The notes beneath the pieces are model-generated. The model searched no databases. It saw nothing but the letters and a program-made list of their open reading frames with translations, and was not told where the DNA came from. Shown piece by piece: positions 8,950-17,907 of a stretch of DNA of 64,000 bases (the stretch's first letter is position 1; each line of letters starts with the position of its first letter). A program made the translations under genes and the position numbers. The stretch comes from Streptomyces sp. NBC_01707 (GTDB lineage Bacteria > Actinomycetota > Actinomycetes > Streptomycetales > Streptomycetaceae): assembly GCF_041438805.1 (NCBI RefSeq), contig NZ_CP109190.1, positions 7,192,001 to 7,256,000 on the forward strand, given 5' to 3'.

Positions 8950-10611
8950 TCAGCGCACCGGTCGGTCGGCCCGCTCGACCTTCTGGGTGCCGCTGAGCGT
9001 CCGGTACGAACGTGTCCAGGCCGAGGTCGCGTCCTGCTTCGTCTTGTCGGAGACCACGTAGTAGTCCATCTGCGAGCGCTCGGCGGTCACATCGAGGACT
9101 CCGTAGCCGTGCGAGTCCATGTCCACCCACTTCACATGGCGGTTGGCGGCCTTGACCGCGGCCGCGGCGAGCACGGAGACCGTCTGCGGTGCGACATGCA
9201 GGATGTCGTCGAGGTTGTCCGAGGTCACCGACGTCACCACGAACTCCGTGGCGGCCGACGCCGAGAGCGGATATGTCGCGGCCTTCACCGGTACGTCGTT
9301 GGCCCATGCCATGTGGATGTCGCCGGTCAGGAAGACCGTGTTGGTGATCGACCGGTCCCGCAGATGAGTGATCAGTTCCTTGCGGTCGTCCGTGTACCCG
9401 TCCCACTGGTCCACGTTGACCGCGAGCCCCTCCTCGGGCAGCCCCAGCAACCCTGCCAGCGGCGCCAGCAGATGGGCGGGTACGGAACCGAACGCGACCG
9501 GCGAGATCATCACCGATGTGCCGACCAGCTTCCACGTGGCGTCCGAACCGGCCAGGCCCGACTTCAGCCAGTCCAGTTGCGCCCGGCCGGTGATCGTGCG
9601 GTCCGGGTCGTCGACCGAACCGTTGCCGATCGACGACTGCTGGGAGCGGAAGGTGCGCAGGTCCAGGAGGTGGAGATCGGCCAGGTTGCCGAAGCGCAGC
9701 CGCCGGTAGACGGTGCCCTCGGTGGACGCGCGGACCGGCATCCACTCGAAGTACGCCTGCTTGGCGCCGGCCGCCCGGTCGGCCCAGGCGCCCTCCGTGC
9801 CGGGTGTGTGGTTCTCGGCCCCGCCCGACCAGGCGTCGTTGGCGAACTCGTGGTCGTCCCAGATCGCGATCACCGGATGCGTGGCGTGCAGGGTCTGCAG
9901 ATCGGCGTCCGTCTTGTAGTGGCCGTGCCGGGTCCGGTAGTCGGCGAGGGTGAGGATCTCGTTCCTCGGCTCGTGCGGCCGTACGACGTACTTCGCGTCC
10001 GGGTAACTGCCCGACGCGTACTCGTATATGTAGTCGCCGAGATGGAGGACCGCGTCGAGATCGGCGCGGGCCGCGAGATGGCGGTACGGGGAGAAGTAGC
10101 CGGACTCCCAGTTGGCGCACGACACCACCCCGAAGCGCACGCCCGGGGTGGCCGCTCCGGGCGCCGGAGCCGTACGGGTACGGCCGGCCGGGGACCGCAC
10201 CGCCCCGCCGTCACCCGCCGAGAAGCGGAACCAGTACGTGGTCGCCGGGGCCAGGCCCCGGACGTCGGCCTTGACGGTGTGGTCGGACGCGGCCTCGGCG
10301 ACGGTGGAGCCCTGCGCGACGATCCGGGCGAACTCCTTGTCCTCGGCGACCTCCCACCGCACCGCGGTGTCGGCGCCGCGGCCGGAGCCGGGCACGGCGT
10401 CGGGGGTGGGGGTGACACGGGTCCACAGGAGGATGCCGTCGGGCAGCGGGTCACCGGAGGCGACGCCGTGCAGGAAGGCGGGGCCGTCGGCGGCGCGGGC
10501 GCTGGTGGCGGCACCGAGCACGGGAGCGACGACGGCGGTGGCGGCAGCGGCCTTCACGAGCGTGCGGCGGCTGGGAGCGGAGAGGGACGAAGAAAGGTGT
10601 CGACTGGTCAC
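8950..10611 (-). CDS. phoD: Alkaline phosphatase D (Tat-exported)
   Basis: Secreted Ca/Fe-type phosphodiesterase/alkaline phosphatase that releases phosphate from organophosphates under phosphate limitation. The 553-aa protein starts at GTG 10611. The N-terminus has the twin-arginine motif PSRRTLVK followed by a hydrophobic stretch and AxA (ATSARAADG), so it is exported folded. The PhoD N-terminal Ig-like domain (about 45-150) is followed by the metallophosphatase core with [22 protein letters not shown] and [11 protein letters not shown]. In S. coelicolor phoD is PhoP-controlled. Here only about 30 nt separate the start from the upstream gene's terminator, so its promoter must overlap that hairpin. 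Confidence 0.95.
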   Translation of the reverse strand: MTSRHLSSSLSAPSRRTLVKAAAATAVVAPVLGAATSARAADGPAFLHGVASGDPLPDGILLWTRVTPTPDAVPGSGRGADTAVRWEVAEDKEFARIVAQGSTVAEAASDHTVKADVRGLAPATTYWFRFSAGDGGAVRSPAGRTRTAPAPGAATPGVRFGVVSCANWESGYFSPYRHLAARADLDAVLHLGDYIYEYASGSYPDAKYVVRPHEPRNEILTLADYRTRHGHYKTDADLQTLHATHPVIAIWDDHEFANDAWSGGAENHTPGTEGAWADRAAGAKQAYFEWMPVRASTEGTVYRRLRFGNLADLHLLDLRTFRSQQSSIGNGSVDDPDRTITGRAQLDWLKSGLAGSDATWKLVGTSVMISPVAFGSVPAHLLAPLAGLLGLPEEGLAVNVDQWDGYTDDRKELITHLRDRSITNTVFLTGDIHMAWANDVPVKAATYPLSASAATEFVVTSVTSDNLDDILHVAPQTVSVLAAAAVKAANRHVKWVDMDSHGYGVLDVTAERSQMDYYVVSDKTKQDATSAWTRSYRTLSGTQKVERADRPVR

Positions 10612-10641
10612 GGAGCAGAACCCTACTGACCAGTACGCCGA

Positions 10642-10676
10642 ACGGGCGGGCGAACAAAGGAAGTTCGCCCGCCCGT
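10642..10676 (-). terminator. Perfect 14-bp stem terminator of the DsbA-like gene
   Basis: acgggcgggcgaac (10642-10655) and gttcgcccgcccgt (10663-10676) are exact complements with a 7-nt loop. It sits just after the DsbA-like stop and 31-65 nt before the phoD start. On the minus strand its distal arm contains GTTCGCC followed by GTTCGGC, which resembles a degenerate PHO box. Confidence 0.85.
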
Positions 10677-10696
10677 CAGGAAAACGCTGTCCGGAA

Positions 10697-11512
10697 TTAG
10701 CCCTTCAGGGCGCCGGTGATCGCGGTGTTGAAGTCGGCGACGGTCATGGGGGCGTTCTTGGTGCCCTCGCCGGTGAGCGTCTTGCCGTCCATCTTCAGCG
10801 TCGGGGTGCCCTGGACGCCGCTCTTGTCGAACGTCTCGGACATCTTCATCGCCCAGTTGTCGTACGTGCCGTCGTTGACGTTCTTCTGGAACGCCTTGTT
10901 GTCCTTCAGCTCGGGCACGGTGTTCGCGACCTCGATGAGGTACGAGTCCTTGGCGAACTTGTCGTCGGCCTCCTCCGGGTGGTACTTCGCGGAGTAGAGC
11001 GCGTACTTGTAGTCGAGGAACGCCTGAGGACTGATGTCGAGAGCCGCACCCAGCGCGCTGAGCGCGTTCTTCGAACCCTCGCCGTTGTCGCTGTTGTCGA
11101 TGAACGTCGCGCCGACGTACTTGACCTTGTACTTGCCGGCGTCGACGTCCTTGTGGACCGTCTCCCCGACTGTCTGCTCGAACTGGGCGCAGATCGGGCA
11201 GCGGGAGTCCTCGTACAGCTCGAGGGTCTTCTTCGCCGTCGACTTGCCGACGACGACGGTCGTGCCGTCGGTGCCCGACGTGTTCTTCGGCGCGGTGACC
11301 TTCTTCGCGTCCTTGGCCGCCTCCCAGTGGGAGGGCTTGTTCAGCTGCATCACGCCGTAGCCGACGCCGCCGGCCACCGCGAGCACGGCGACGATCGAGA
11401 GGCCGACGACGACCTGCTTGCGGACCTTGTCCTTCTTGGCCTGGCGTTCGCGCTCGGCGCGCAGCCGCTCACGGGCGGCTGCCTTGTTGGCCTGGCTGTT
11501 GCGCTTGCTCAT
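10697..11512 (-). CDS. Membrane-anchored DsbA-like thioredoxin-fold protein (CPIC)
   Basis: 271-aa predicted extracytoplasmic disulfide oxidoreductase. The N-terminus (1-32) is strongly basic and cytoplasmic, one helix (about 33-54) anchors it, and the thioredoxin-4 domain follows with the active site [10 protein letters not shown] and a cis-Pro loop [13 protein letters not shown] centre suggests an oxidase or isomerase for secreted proteins. It is transcribed behind a polytopic membrane protein (52-nt gap) that may be a redox or folding partner, though that protein lacks an evident quinone-type CxxC. A paralogue with CPVC is at 41780-42604. Confidence 0.88.
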   Translation of the reverse strand: MSKRNSQANKAAARERLRAERERQAKKDKVRKQVVVGLSIVAVLAVAGGVGYGVMQLNKPSHWEAAKDAKKVTAPKNTSGTDGTTVVVGKSTAKKTLELYEDSRCPICAQFEQTVGETVHKDVDAGKYKVKYVGATFIDNSDNGEGSKNALSALGAALDISPQAFLDYKYALYSAKYHPEEADDKFAKDSYLIEVANTVPELKDNKAFQKNVNDGTYDNWAMKMSETFDKSGVQGTPTLKMDGKTLTGEGTKNAPMTVADFNTAITGALKG

Positions 11513-11564
11513 GGTTGTTGTCTCCGTGGTGTGTGGGGCGTACGTCGTCAGGGACTTGCGGCGC

Positions 11565-12314
11565 TCAGGCAGTGGCGCAGGCCGAGCGTGGCGGTCCCCT
11601 CCGTCCCACGGAGTGCACGAGGAGACGGGCGTGCGCGAGGAGGTGCGGGCCCTCCGGCCTGGGCCGGGCCGCGCGGCGCAGGGAGCGGCCGGCCGTGCCG
11701 ACCACGGCGACCGCGACCAGCAGCGGCCGGAACGCCGTGGCGGCGACCGCCCGCAGAAGACCCGCGAGCGCGGACTCGCCTCGCCGCAGCCATGCCGCGG
11801 CCAGCAGACCGACCGTCACATGGGCGGCCAGCAGCAGCCACGGCACCGCGGGACCCGGGGAGGCCAGCAGGGCGGCCGCACCGTGCCCGGGTCCGGTCAC
11901 CGAGGCCAGCGGGGTGCCCACCGCGCCGACGTGGCCGAGCTGTGCGGAGCCGGCACCGACATCGCCGCCGCCGCACAGGACGTCCACACCGACCGAACGC
12001 AGCGGGCCCGCGATCGGGCCGCCCGCCGCGCCGTAACAGAGGTGCTGGCCGGTGGTGAAGACGGTGTCGGCGGTCAGCTCCAGCGGCACCAGCAGTCCGG
12101 CGATCGCACCGAAGCCGCGCTCCCGGCCGGCCAGCGCGTACGCCACGGCGAAGACGAGACCGGCGAGTGCGCCGACGACCGTCAGAGGCAGCGGCACCTG
12201 GGAGAGCAGCACATGGGACGCAGCGGAGAGCGTCACGACGAGCGCTGTGAAAAGCGCCGCGCGAACGACTCTGAGCTGCGTCCCTGATATGTCCATCGCC
12301 CGAGAGTGTGCCAT
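11565..12314 (-). CDS. Polytopic membrane protein of unknown function
   Basis: 249-aa integral membrane protein with about five hydrophobic segments (residues 19-35, 40-62, 68-88, 150-180, 190-206) and a basic, Arg/Pro-rich C-terminal tail. No recognised family motif is visible. The start is uncertain: ATG 12314 has only a weak AGG nearby, and ATG 12296 (MDISGTQLRV) is a reasonable alternative. It precedes the DsbA-like gene in the same direction with 52 nt between them, so the two are probably co-transcribed. Homologues seem to occur at the same place in other Streptomyces. Confidence 0.7.
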   Translation of the reverse strand: MAHSRAMDISGTQLRVVRAALFTALVVTLSAASHVLLSQVPLPLTVVGALAGLVFAVAYALAGRERGFGAIAGLLVPLELTADTVFTTGQHLCYGAAGGPIAGPLRSVGVDVLCGGGDVGAGSAQLGHVGAVGTPLASVTGPGHGAAALLASPGPAVPWLLLAAHVTVGLLAAAWLRRGESALAGLLRAVAATAFRPLLVAVAVVGTAGRSLRRAARPRPEGPHLLAHARLLVHSVGRRGPPRSACATA

Positions 12315-12362
12315 GTGAACCTGTAAGCGACCCCTAAAGGGGGCATCGCTCGGTGAGCAGGC

Positions 12363-13688
12363 TCACAGCCCCGGGATGCGGCCGTTGCGGAAGAGGTCCA
12401 CGAAGATCTGGTGGTCGGCGCGTGCCCGGGCCCCGTAGCTGTGCGCGAAGTCCACCAGCAGCCCGGCGAAGCCCTCCTCGTCCGCCGCGATCGCCGCGTC
12501 GATGGCCCGCTCGGTGGAGAACGGCACCAGCGAGTGGCCGCTCTCGTCGTCCGCCGCCGAGTGCATGGTCGCCGTCGCCCGGCCGAGGTCGGCGACGACC
12601 GCCGCGATCTCCTCCGGCTCGTCGATGTCGGACCAGTCCAGATCGACGGCGTACGGCGACACCTCGGCGACCAGCTGCCCGGAGCCGTCCAGCTCGGTCC
12701 AGCCGAGCCACGGGTCGGCGTGGGCCTGCAGGGCACGCTGCGAGATGACCGTGCGGTGCCCCTCGTGCTGGAAGTAGTCGCGCACGGCCGCGTCGGTGAT
12801 GTGCCGGGAGACCGCCGGGGTCTGCGCCTGCTTGATGTAGATCACCACATCGTTCTCCAGGGCGTCGCTGTTGCCCTCCAGAAGGATGTTGTACGAGGGC
12901 AGGCCGGCCGAGCCGATGCCGATGCCGCGACGGCCGACGACGTCCTTCACCCGGTACGAGTCGGGGCGGGTCAGGCTCGACTCGGGCAGTGTCTCCAGAT
13001 AGCCGTCGAACGCGGCCAGCACCTTGTAGCGCGTCGCCGCGTCCAGATCGATCGCGCCGCCGCCCGCCGCGAACCGGCGCTCGAAGTCCCGGATCTCCGT
13101 CATCGAGTCGAGCAGCGAGAACCGGGTCAGCGAGCGGGCGTCGCGCAGCGCGCCCAGCAGCGGGCCCTCGGCGGTGTCCAGCGTGAAGGGGGGCACCTCG
13201 TCGTTCTTCGCGCCCGTCGCGAGCGCGTGGATCCGCTCGCGGTAGGCCGCCGCGTAGACCCGGACGAGTTCAGTGATCTGGTCGTCGCCCAGCGCCTTCG
13301 CGTACCCGATCAGGGCGACCGAGGCGGCGAACCGCTTCAGGTCCCAGGTGAACGGGCCGACGTACGCCTCGTCGAAGTCGTTCACATTGAAGATCAGCCG
13401 GCCGTTGGCATCCATGTAGGTGCCGAAGTTCTCCGCGTGCAGATCGCCGTGGATCCACACCCGGCCGGTCCGGTCGTCCAGGTACGGGCCGCCGTGCCGC
13501 TCCCGCTCCAGGTCGTTGTAGAACAGGCACGCCGTGCCCCGGTAGAAGGCGAACGCCGAGCCTGCCATCTTGCGGAACTTGACCCGGAAGGCTGCCGGGT
13601 CCGCGGCCAGGAGCTGGCCGAAAGCGGTGTCGAAAACCTCGAGAATCTGCTCCCCGCGCTGCGCTGCGCCGGTCTGCGCTTCCGACAT
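12363..13688 (-). CDS. DUF2252 family protein, kinase-like fold
   Basis: 441-aa cytoplasmic protein of the DUF2252 family. Residues 80-87 (HGDLHAEN) and 103-108 (NDFDEA) match the catalytic loop and metal-binding Asp of aminoglycoside-phosphotransferase-like kinases, so a small-molecule or protein kinase activity is plausible but unproven. A PGWLG-type tail is absent. Many DUF2252 proteins occur as single genes in actinobacteria; here it is divergent from dnaE with 169 nt between starts. Start at ATG 13688 (MSEAQTGAAQ). Confidence 0.85.
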   Translation of the reverse strand: MSEAQTGAAQRGEQILEVFDTAFGQLLAADPAAFRVKFRKMAGSAFAFYRGTACLFYNDLERERHGGPYLDDRTGRVWIHGDLHAENFGTYMDANGRLIFNVNDFDEAYVGPFTWDLKRFAASVALIGYAKALGDDQITELVRVYAAAYRERIHALATGAKNDEVPPFTLDTAEGPLLGALRDARSLTRFSLLDSMTEIRDFERRFAAGGGAIDLDAATRYKVLAAFDGYLETLPESSLTRPDSYRVKDVVGRRGIGIGSAGLPSYNILLEGNSDALENDVVIYIKQAQTPAVSRHITDAAVRDYFQHEGHRTVISQRALQAHADPWLGWTELDGSGQLVAEVSPYAVDLDWSDIDEPEEIAAVVADLGRATATMHSAADDESGHSLVPFSTERAIDAAIAADEEGFAGLLVDFAHSYGARARADHQIFVDLFRNGRIPGL

Positions 13689-13857
13689 TTCTGGGTGCCT
13701 CCTGGTACCTGGCGTTCATGACAAATGGGACGGTCGTCTCCGACCCCTCAACGCGTGACGGTACTCGGGAGTGCCCCTTGGCTGTCAGTCCGGCGACGTA
13801 GACTTCCACGCTGTTCCCCCAGTCCGTCATTGCTTGTTTCCCCGGAGGCCCGACGCC

Positions 13858-16800
13858 GTGACCAAGCCGCCCTTTACGCACCTCCACGTCCACACCCAGT
13901 ACTCGCTGCTGGACGGTGCCGCGCGGCTCAAGGACATGTTCGCTGCCTGCAATGAAATGGGCATGTCGCACATCGCGATGACGGACCACGGCAACCTGCA
14001 CGGGGCGTACGACTTCTTCCACCAGGCGAAGAAGGCCGAAGTGACGCCGATCATCGGCATCGAGGCGTACGTCGCCCCGGAGTCGCGCAAGCACAAGCGG
14101 AAGATCCAGTGGGGTCAGCCGCACCAGAAGCGCGACGACGTCTCGGGTTCCGGTGGGTACACCCACAAGACGATCTGGGCGTCGAACAAGACGGGTCTGC
14201 ACAATCTCTTCCGGCTCTCCTCGGATGCGTACGCCGAAGGCTGGCTGCAGAAGTGGCCGCGAATGGACAAGGAGACCATCTCCCAGTGGTCCGAGGGCCT
14301 GATCGCGTCCACCGGCTGCCCGTCCGGCGAGGTGCAGACGCGGCTGCGTCTCGGCCAGTTCGACGAGGCGGTCCAGGCGGCCTCCGACTACAAGGACATC
14401 TTCGGCGAGGGCAAGTACTTCCTGGAGCTCATGGACCACGGCATCGAGATCGAGCGCCGGGTCCGTGACGGGCTCCTCGAAATCGGCAAGAAGCTGAACA
14501 TCCCGCCGCTCGTGACGAACGACTCGCACTACACGTACGCCGGCGAGGCCTCCGCGCACGACGCGCTGCTGTGCATCCAGACCGGCAAGAACCTCTCCGA
14601 CCCGGACCGCTTCCGGTTCGACGGCACGGGCTACTACCTGAAGACGACGGACGAGATGTACGCCATCGACTCCTCCGACGCCTGGCAGCAGGGGTGCGCG
14701 AACACCCTGCTGGTCGCCGAGCAGATCGACACCACCGGGATGTTCGAGAAGCGCGACCTGATGCCGAAGTTCGACATCCCGGACGGCTTCACGGAGATCA
14801 CCTGGTTCCAGGAGGAGGTCCGGGTCGGCATGAACCGCCGCTACCCCGGCGGTGTCCCCGAGGACCGGCAGAAGCAGGCCGAGTACGAGATGGACGTCAT
14901 CATCCAGATGGGGTTCCCGGGGTACTTCCTCGTGGTCGCCGACTTCATCATGTGGGCCAAGAACAACGGCATCGCGGTGGGCCCCGGCCGTGGCTCCGCG
15001 GCCGGTTCGATCGTCGCGTACGCCATGGGGATCACCGACCTCGACCCGATCGAGCACGGGCTGATCTTCGAGCGGTTCCTCAACCCCGAGCGTGTCTCCA
15101 TGCCCGATGTCGACATCGACTTCGACGAGCGCCGACGCGTCGAAGTGATCAGGTACGTGACGGAGAAGTACGGCGCCGACAAGGTCGCCATGATCGGTAC
15201 CTACGGCAAGATCAAGGCCAAGAACGCGATCAAGGACTCCGCCCGCGTCCTCGGCTACCCGTACGCGATGGGCGACCGGCTCACCAAAGCCATGCCCGCC
15301 GACGTCCTCGGCAAGGGCATCGACCTCTCCGGGATCACCGACCCGAAGCACCCTCGCTACAGCGAGGCGGGCGAGATCCGGGGGATGTACGAGAGCGAGC
15401 CGGACGTCAAGAAGGTCATCGACACCGCAAAGGGCGTCGAGGGACTGGTCCGGCAGATGGGCGTGCACGCCGCAGGCGTCATCATGTCCAGCGAGCCCAT
15501 CGTCGACCACGCCCCGGTCTGGGTGCGGCACACCGACGGCGTCACCATCACGCAGTGGGACTACCCGCAGTGCGAGTCGCTCGGCCTGCTGAAGATGGAC
15601 TTCCTCGGCCTGCGCAACCTCACCATCATGGACGACGCCGTCAAGATGGTGGAGGCCAACAAGGGCATCAAGCTGGAGCTGCTCTCCGTTCCGCTGGACG
15701 ACCCCAAGACGTACGAGCTGCTGTGCCGCGGTGACACGCTCGGCGTCTTCCAGTTCGACGGCGGCCCGATGCGCTCCCTGCTGCGCCAGATGCAGCCCGA
15801 CAACTTCGAGGACATTTCCGCCGTCTCGGCCCTGTACCGGCCGGGCCCGATGGGCATGAACTCGCACACGAACTACGCCGAGCGCAAGAACGGCCGCCAG
15901 GAGATCACCCCGATCCACCCGGAGCTGGAGGAGCCGCTCAAGGAGACGCTCGGCCTGACCTACGGCCTGATCGTCTATCAGGAGCAGGTGCAGAAGGCCG
16001 CCCAGATCGTCGCCGGGTACTCGCTCGGCGAGGCCGACATCCTGCGCCGCGTGATGGGCAAGAAGAAGGCCGACGAGCTGGCGAAGAACTTCGTGCTCTT
16101 CCAGGCGGGCGCGAAGAAGAACGGCTTCTCCGACGCGGCGATCCAGGCCCTGTGGGACGTGCTGGTCCCCTTCGCCGGGTACGCGTTCAACAAGGCGCAC
16201 TCCTCCGCGTACGGCCTCGTCACCTACTGGACGGCGTACCTCAAGGCGAACTATCCCGCCGAGTACATGGCGGCGCTGCTGACCTCCGTCAAGGACGACA
16301 AGGACAAGTCCGCGGTCTACCTCAACGAGTGCCGCCGCATGGGCATCAAGGTGCTCCCGCCGAACGTCAACGAGTCCGAGTCGAACTTCGCCGCCCAGGG
16401 CGACGACGTCATCCTCTTCGGACTGACGGCCATCCGTAACGTCGGACAGAACGTCGTCGACTCGATCATCCGGTGCCGCAAGGCGAAGGGGAAGTACAGC
16501 ACCTTCCCCGACTTCCTCGACAAGGTCGAAGCGGTCGTCTGCAACAAGCGGACCGTCGAATCGCTGATCAAGGCCGGCGCCTTCGATGAGATGGGCCACA
16601 CGCGCAAGGGTCTCGTCGCCCACCACGAGCCGATGATCGACAACGTCGTGCAGGTCAAGCGCAAGGAGGCCGAGGGACAGTTCGACCTCTTCGGCGGCGG
16701 CGACGAGGAGAGCGACGAGCCGGGCTTCGGGCTCGACGTCGAGTTCTCCGACATCGAGTGGGAGAAGTCGTATCTGCTGGCCCAGGAGCGCGAGATGCTC

Positions 16801-17394
16801 GGGCTGTACGTGTCCGACCACCCGCTCTTCGGCATCGAGCACGTCCTGTCCGACAAGTCCGACGCGGCGATCTCCCAGCTGACCGGCGGGGAGCACGCCG
16901 ACGGCGCGATCGTCACCATCGGCGGCATCATCTCCGGGCTCCAGCGCAAGATGACCAAGCAGGGCAACGCCTGGGCCATCGCCACAGTCGAGGACCTCGC
17001 CGGTTCCATCGAGTGCATGTTCTTCCCCGCCACGTACCAGTTGGTGTCCACCCAACTCGTCGAGGACACCGTCGTCTTCGTCAAGGGGCGGCTCGACAAG
17101 CGCGAGGACATTCCCCGGCTGGTCGCGATGGAGATGCAGGTCCCCGACCTCTCGTCCGCGGGGACCAACGCACCGGTGGTGCTCACCATCCCCACGGTCA
17201 AGATCACGCCGCCGATGGTCGCCCGCCTCGGCGAGGTGCTCAGCAACCACCGCGGCAACACCGAGGTGCGGATCAAGCTCCAGGGTCCACGGAAGACCAC
17301 CGTCCTGCGGCTCGACCGGCACCGGGTCCAGCCGGACCCGGCGCTCTTCGGCGACCTGAAGGTGCTGCTCGGCCCGTCCTGCCTGGCCGGCTGA
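13858..17394 (+). CDS. dnaE: DNA polymerase III alpha subunit
   Basis: Replicative DNA polymerase catalytic subunit, 1178 aa, the length expected for actinobacterial DnaE1. The PHP domain begins at once with FTHLHVHTQYSLLDG and DHGNLHG. The C-family polymerase core contains GPGRGSAAGS and MPDVDIDFDERRR (the catalytic Asp residues). The finger, beta-binding and OB-fold regions follow, including a C-terminal OB domain (TIGGIISGLQRK). The GTG at 13858 is preceded by GGAGG at 13843-13847 and matches the family start VTKPPFTHLH. A longer reading from 13771 has no RBS. The gene ends before a hairpin terminator. Confidence 0.98.
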   Translation: MTKPPFTHLHVHTQYSLLDGAARLKDMFAACNEMGMSHIAMTDHGNLHGAYDFFHQAKKAEVTPIIGIEAYVAPESRKHKRKIQWGQPHQKRDDVSGSGGYTHKTIWASNKTGLHNLFRLSSDAYAEGWLQKWPRMDKETISQWSEGLIASTGCPSGEVQTRLRLGQFDEAVQAASDYKDIFGEGKYFLELMDHGIEIERRVRDGLLEIGKKLNIPPLVTNDSHYTYAGEASAHDALLCIQTGKNLSDPDRFRFDGTGYYLKTTDEMYAIDSSDAWQQGCANTLLVAEQIDTTGMFEKRDLMPKFDIPDGFTEITWFQEEVRVGMNRRYPGGVPEDRQKQAEYEMDVIIQMGFPGYFLVVADFIMWAKNNGIAVGPGRGSAAGSIVAYAMGITDLDPIEHGLIFERFLNPERVSMPDVDIDFDERRRVEVIRYVTEKYGADKVAMIGTYGKIKAKNAIKDSARVLGYPYAMGDRLTKAMPADVLGKGIDLSGITDPKHPRYSEAGEIRGMYESEPDVKKVIDTAKGVEGLVRQMGVHAAGVIMSSEPIVDHAPVWVRHTDGVTITQWDYPQCESLGLLKMDFLGLRNLTIMDDAVKMVEANKGIKLELLSVPLDDPKTYELLCRGDTLGVFQFDGGPMRSLLRQMQPDNFEDISAVSALYRPGPMGMNSHTNYAERKNGRQEITPIHPELEEPLKETLGLTYGLIVYQEQVQKAAQIVAGYSLGEADILRRVMGKKKADELAKNFVLFQAGAKKNGFSDAAIQALWDVLVPFAGYAFNKAHSSAYGLVTYWTAYLKANYPAEYMAALLTSVKDDKDKSAVYLNECRRMGIKVLPPNVNESESNFAAQGDDVILFGLTAIRNVGQNVVDSIIRCRKAKGKYSTFPDFLDKVEAVVCNKRTVESLIKAGAFDEMGHTRKGLVAHHEPMIDNVVQVKRKEAEGQFDLFGGGDEESDEPGFGLDVEFSDIEWEKSYLLAQEREMLGLYVSDHPLFGIEHVLSDKSDAAISQLTGGEHADGAIVTIGGIISGLQRKMTKQGNAWAIATVEDLAGSIECMFFPATYQLVSTQLVEDTVVFVKGRLDKREDIPRLVAMEMQVPDLSSAGTNAPVVLTIPTVKITPPMVARLGEVLSNHRGNTEVRIKLQGPRKTTVLRLDRHRVQPDPALFGDLKVLLGPSCLAG

Positions 17395-17424
17395 GCGGCC
17401 ACCGCACACGCACCGCACACACAG

Positions 17425-17457
17425 GAGGGGCGCCCCGCGAGAGCGGGAGCGCCCCTC
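17425..17457. terminator. Hairpin terminator between convergent dnaE and the 59-aa gene
   Basis: gaggggcgc (17425-17433) pairs with gcgcccctc (17449-17457), and an inner cccgc-gaga-gcggg continues the stem. It can stop transcription from both sides. Confidence 0.8.
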
Positions 17458-17496
17458 TCCGGTTGCCGGCTGCAGGCCGGACCGGGAGAAAACAGG

Positions 17497-17676
17497 TCAG
17501 TTGTGGCCGAATCGCCGCTGGTGCTTACGCGCAACATCAGCAGGGCTGCCCTGGGCCTGCGACTGAGGCTTCATCTGCGACTCGTAAGCCGTCGACTTCG
17601 CCTCCTCCGCACCGCGCTCCGCGGGGGACACGCGGTCCTGCTGGCTGCTCTGCTTGCGGTTCTTGTTCTTGGCCAT
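17497..17676 (-). CDS. Small conserved hydrophilic protein (59 aa)
   Basis: A 59-residue, highly charged, probably disordered protein: MAKNKNRKQSS, an acidic middle, then a basic KHQRRFGHN end. It has no cysteine and no membrane segment. The ATG at 17676 has a perfect Shine-Dalgarno GGAGGA (17687-17682) 5 nt upstream, which is the main reason to accept it. Similar short proteins occur next to dnaE in other Streptomyces. Function unknown; its composition would suit an RNA- or ribosome-associated factor, but that is a guess. Confidence 0.75.
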   Translation of the reverse strand: MAKNKNRKQSSQQDRVSPAERGAEEAKSTAYESQMKPQSQAQGSPADVARKHQRRFGHN

Positions 17677-17907
17677 GGTGTTCCTCCTGTGCGGAATCTC
17701 GGGGCCAGGACCGCTGTCAGACTCACATATCAGGATATAGCCCGCATGTTGGATCATTACCGTGCGTAGTAAAGAGGTATCATGCGCCGATTTACCGATC
17801 CGCCACGCCGATGATCGAGTTCCGGCCGTCAAGCCCCTTGCCGTCGGGCAGACTCGAAGGAAACCCTGAGCAGAACCCATCCCGATTTCTGGAAGAGGGT
17901 GGAACGC

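Noticed and set aside
8842..9061. A plus-strand ORF through the gap between the metalloprotease and phoD
   Set aside because: It crosses the phoD terminator hairpin and the phoD 3' end and has no coding character.
13270..17418. A 1382-codon open frame on the minus strand across dnaE
   Set aside because: dnaE on the plus strand has all polymerase motifs, an RBS and the expected length; the antisense frame is His/Leu/Val-rich noise and has no ribosome site.
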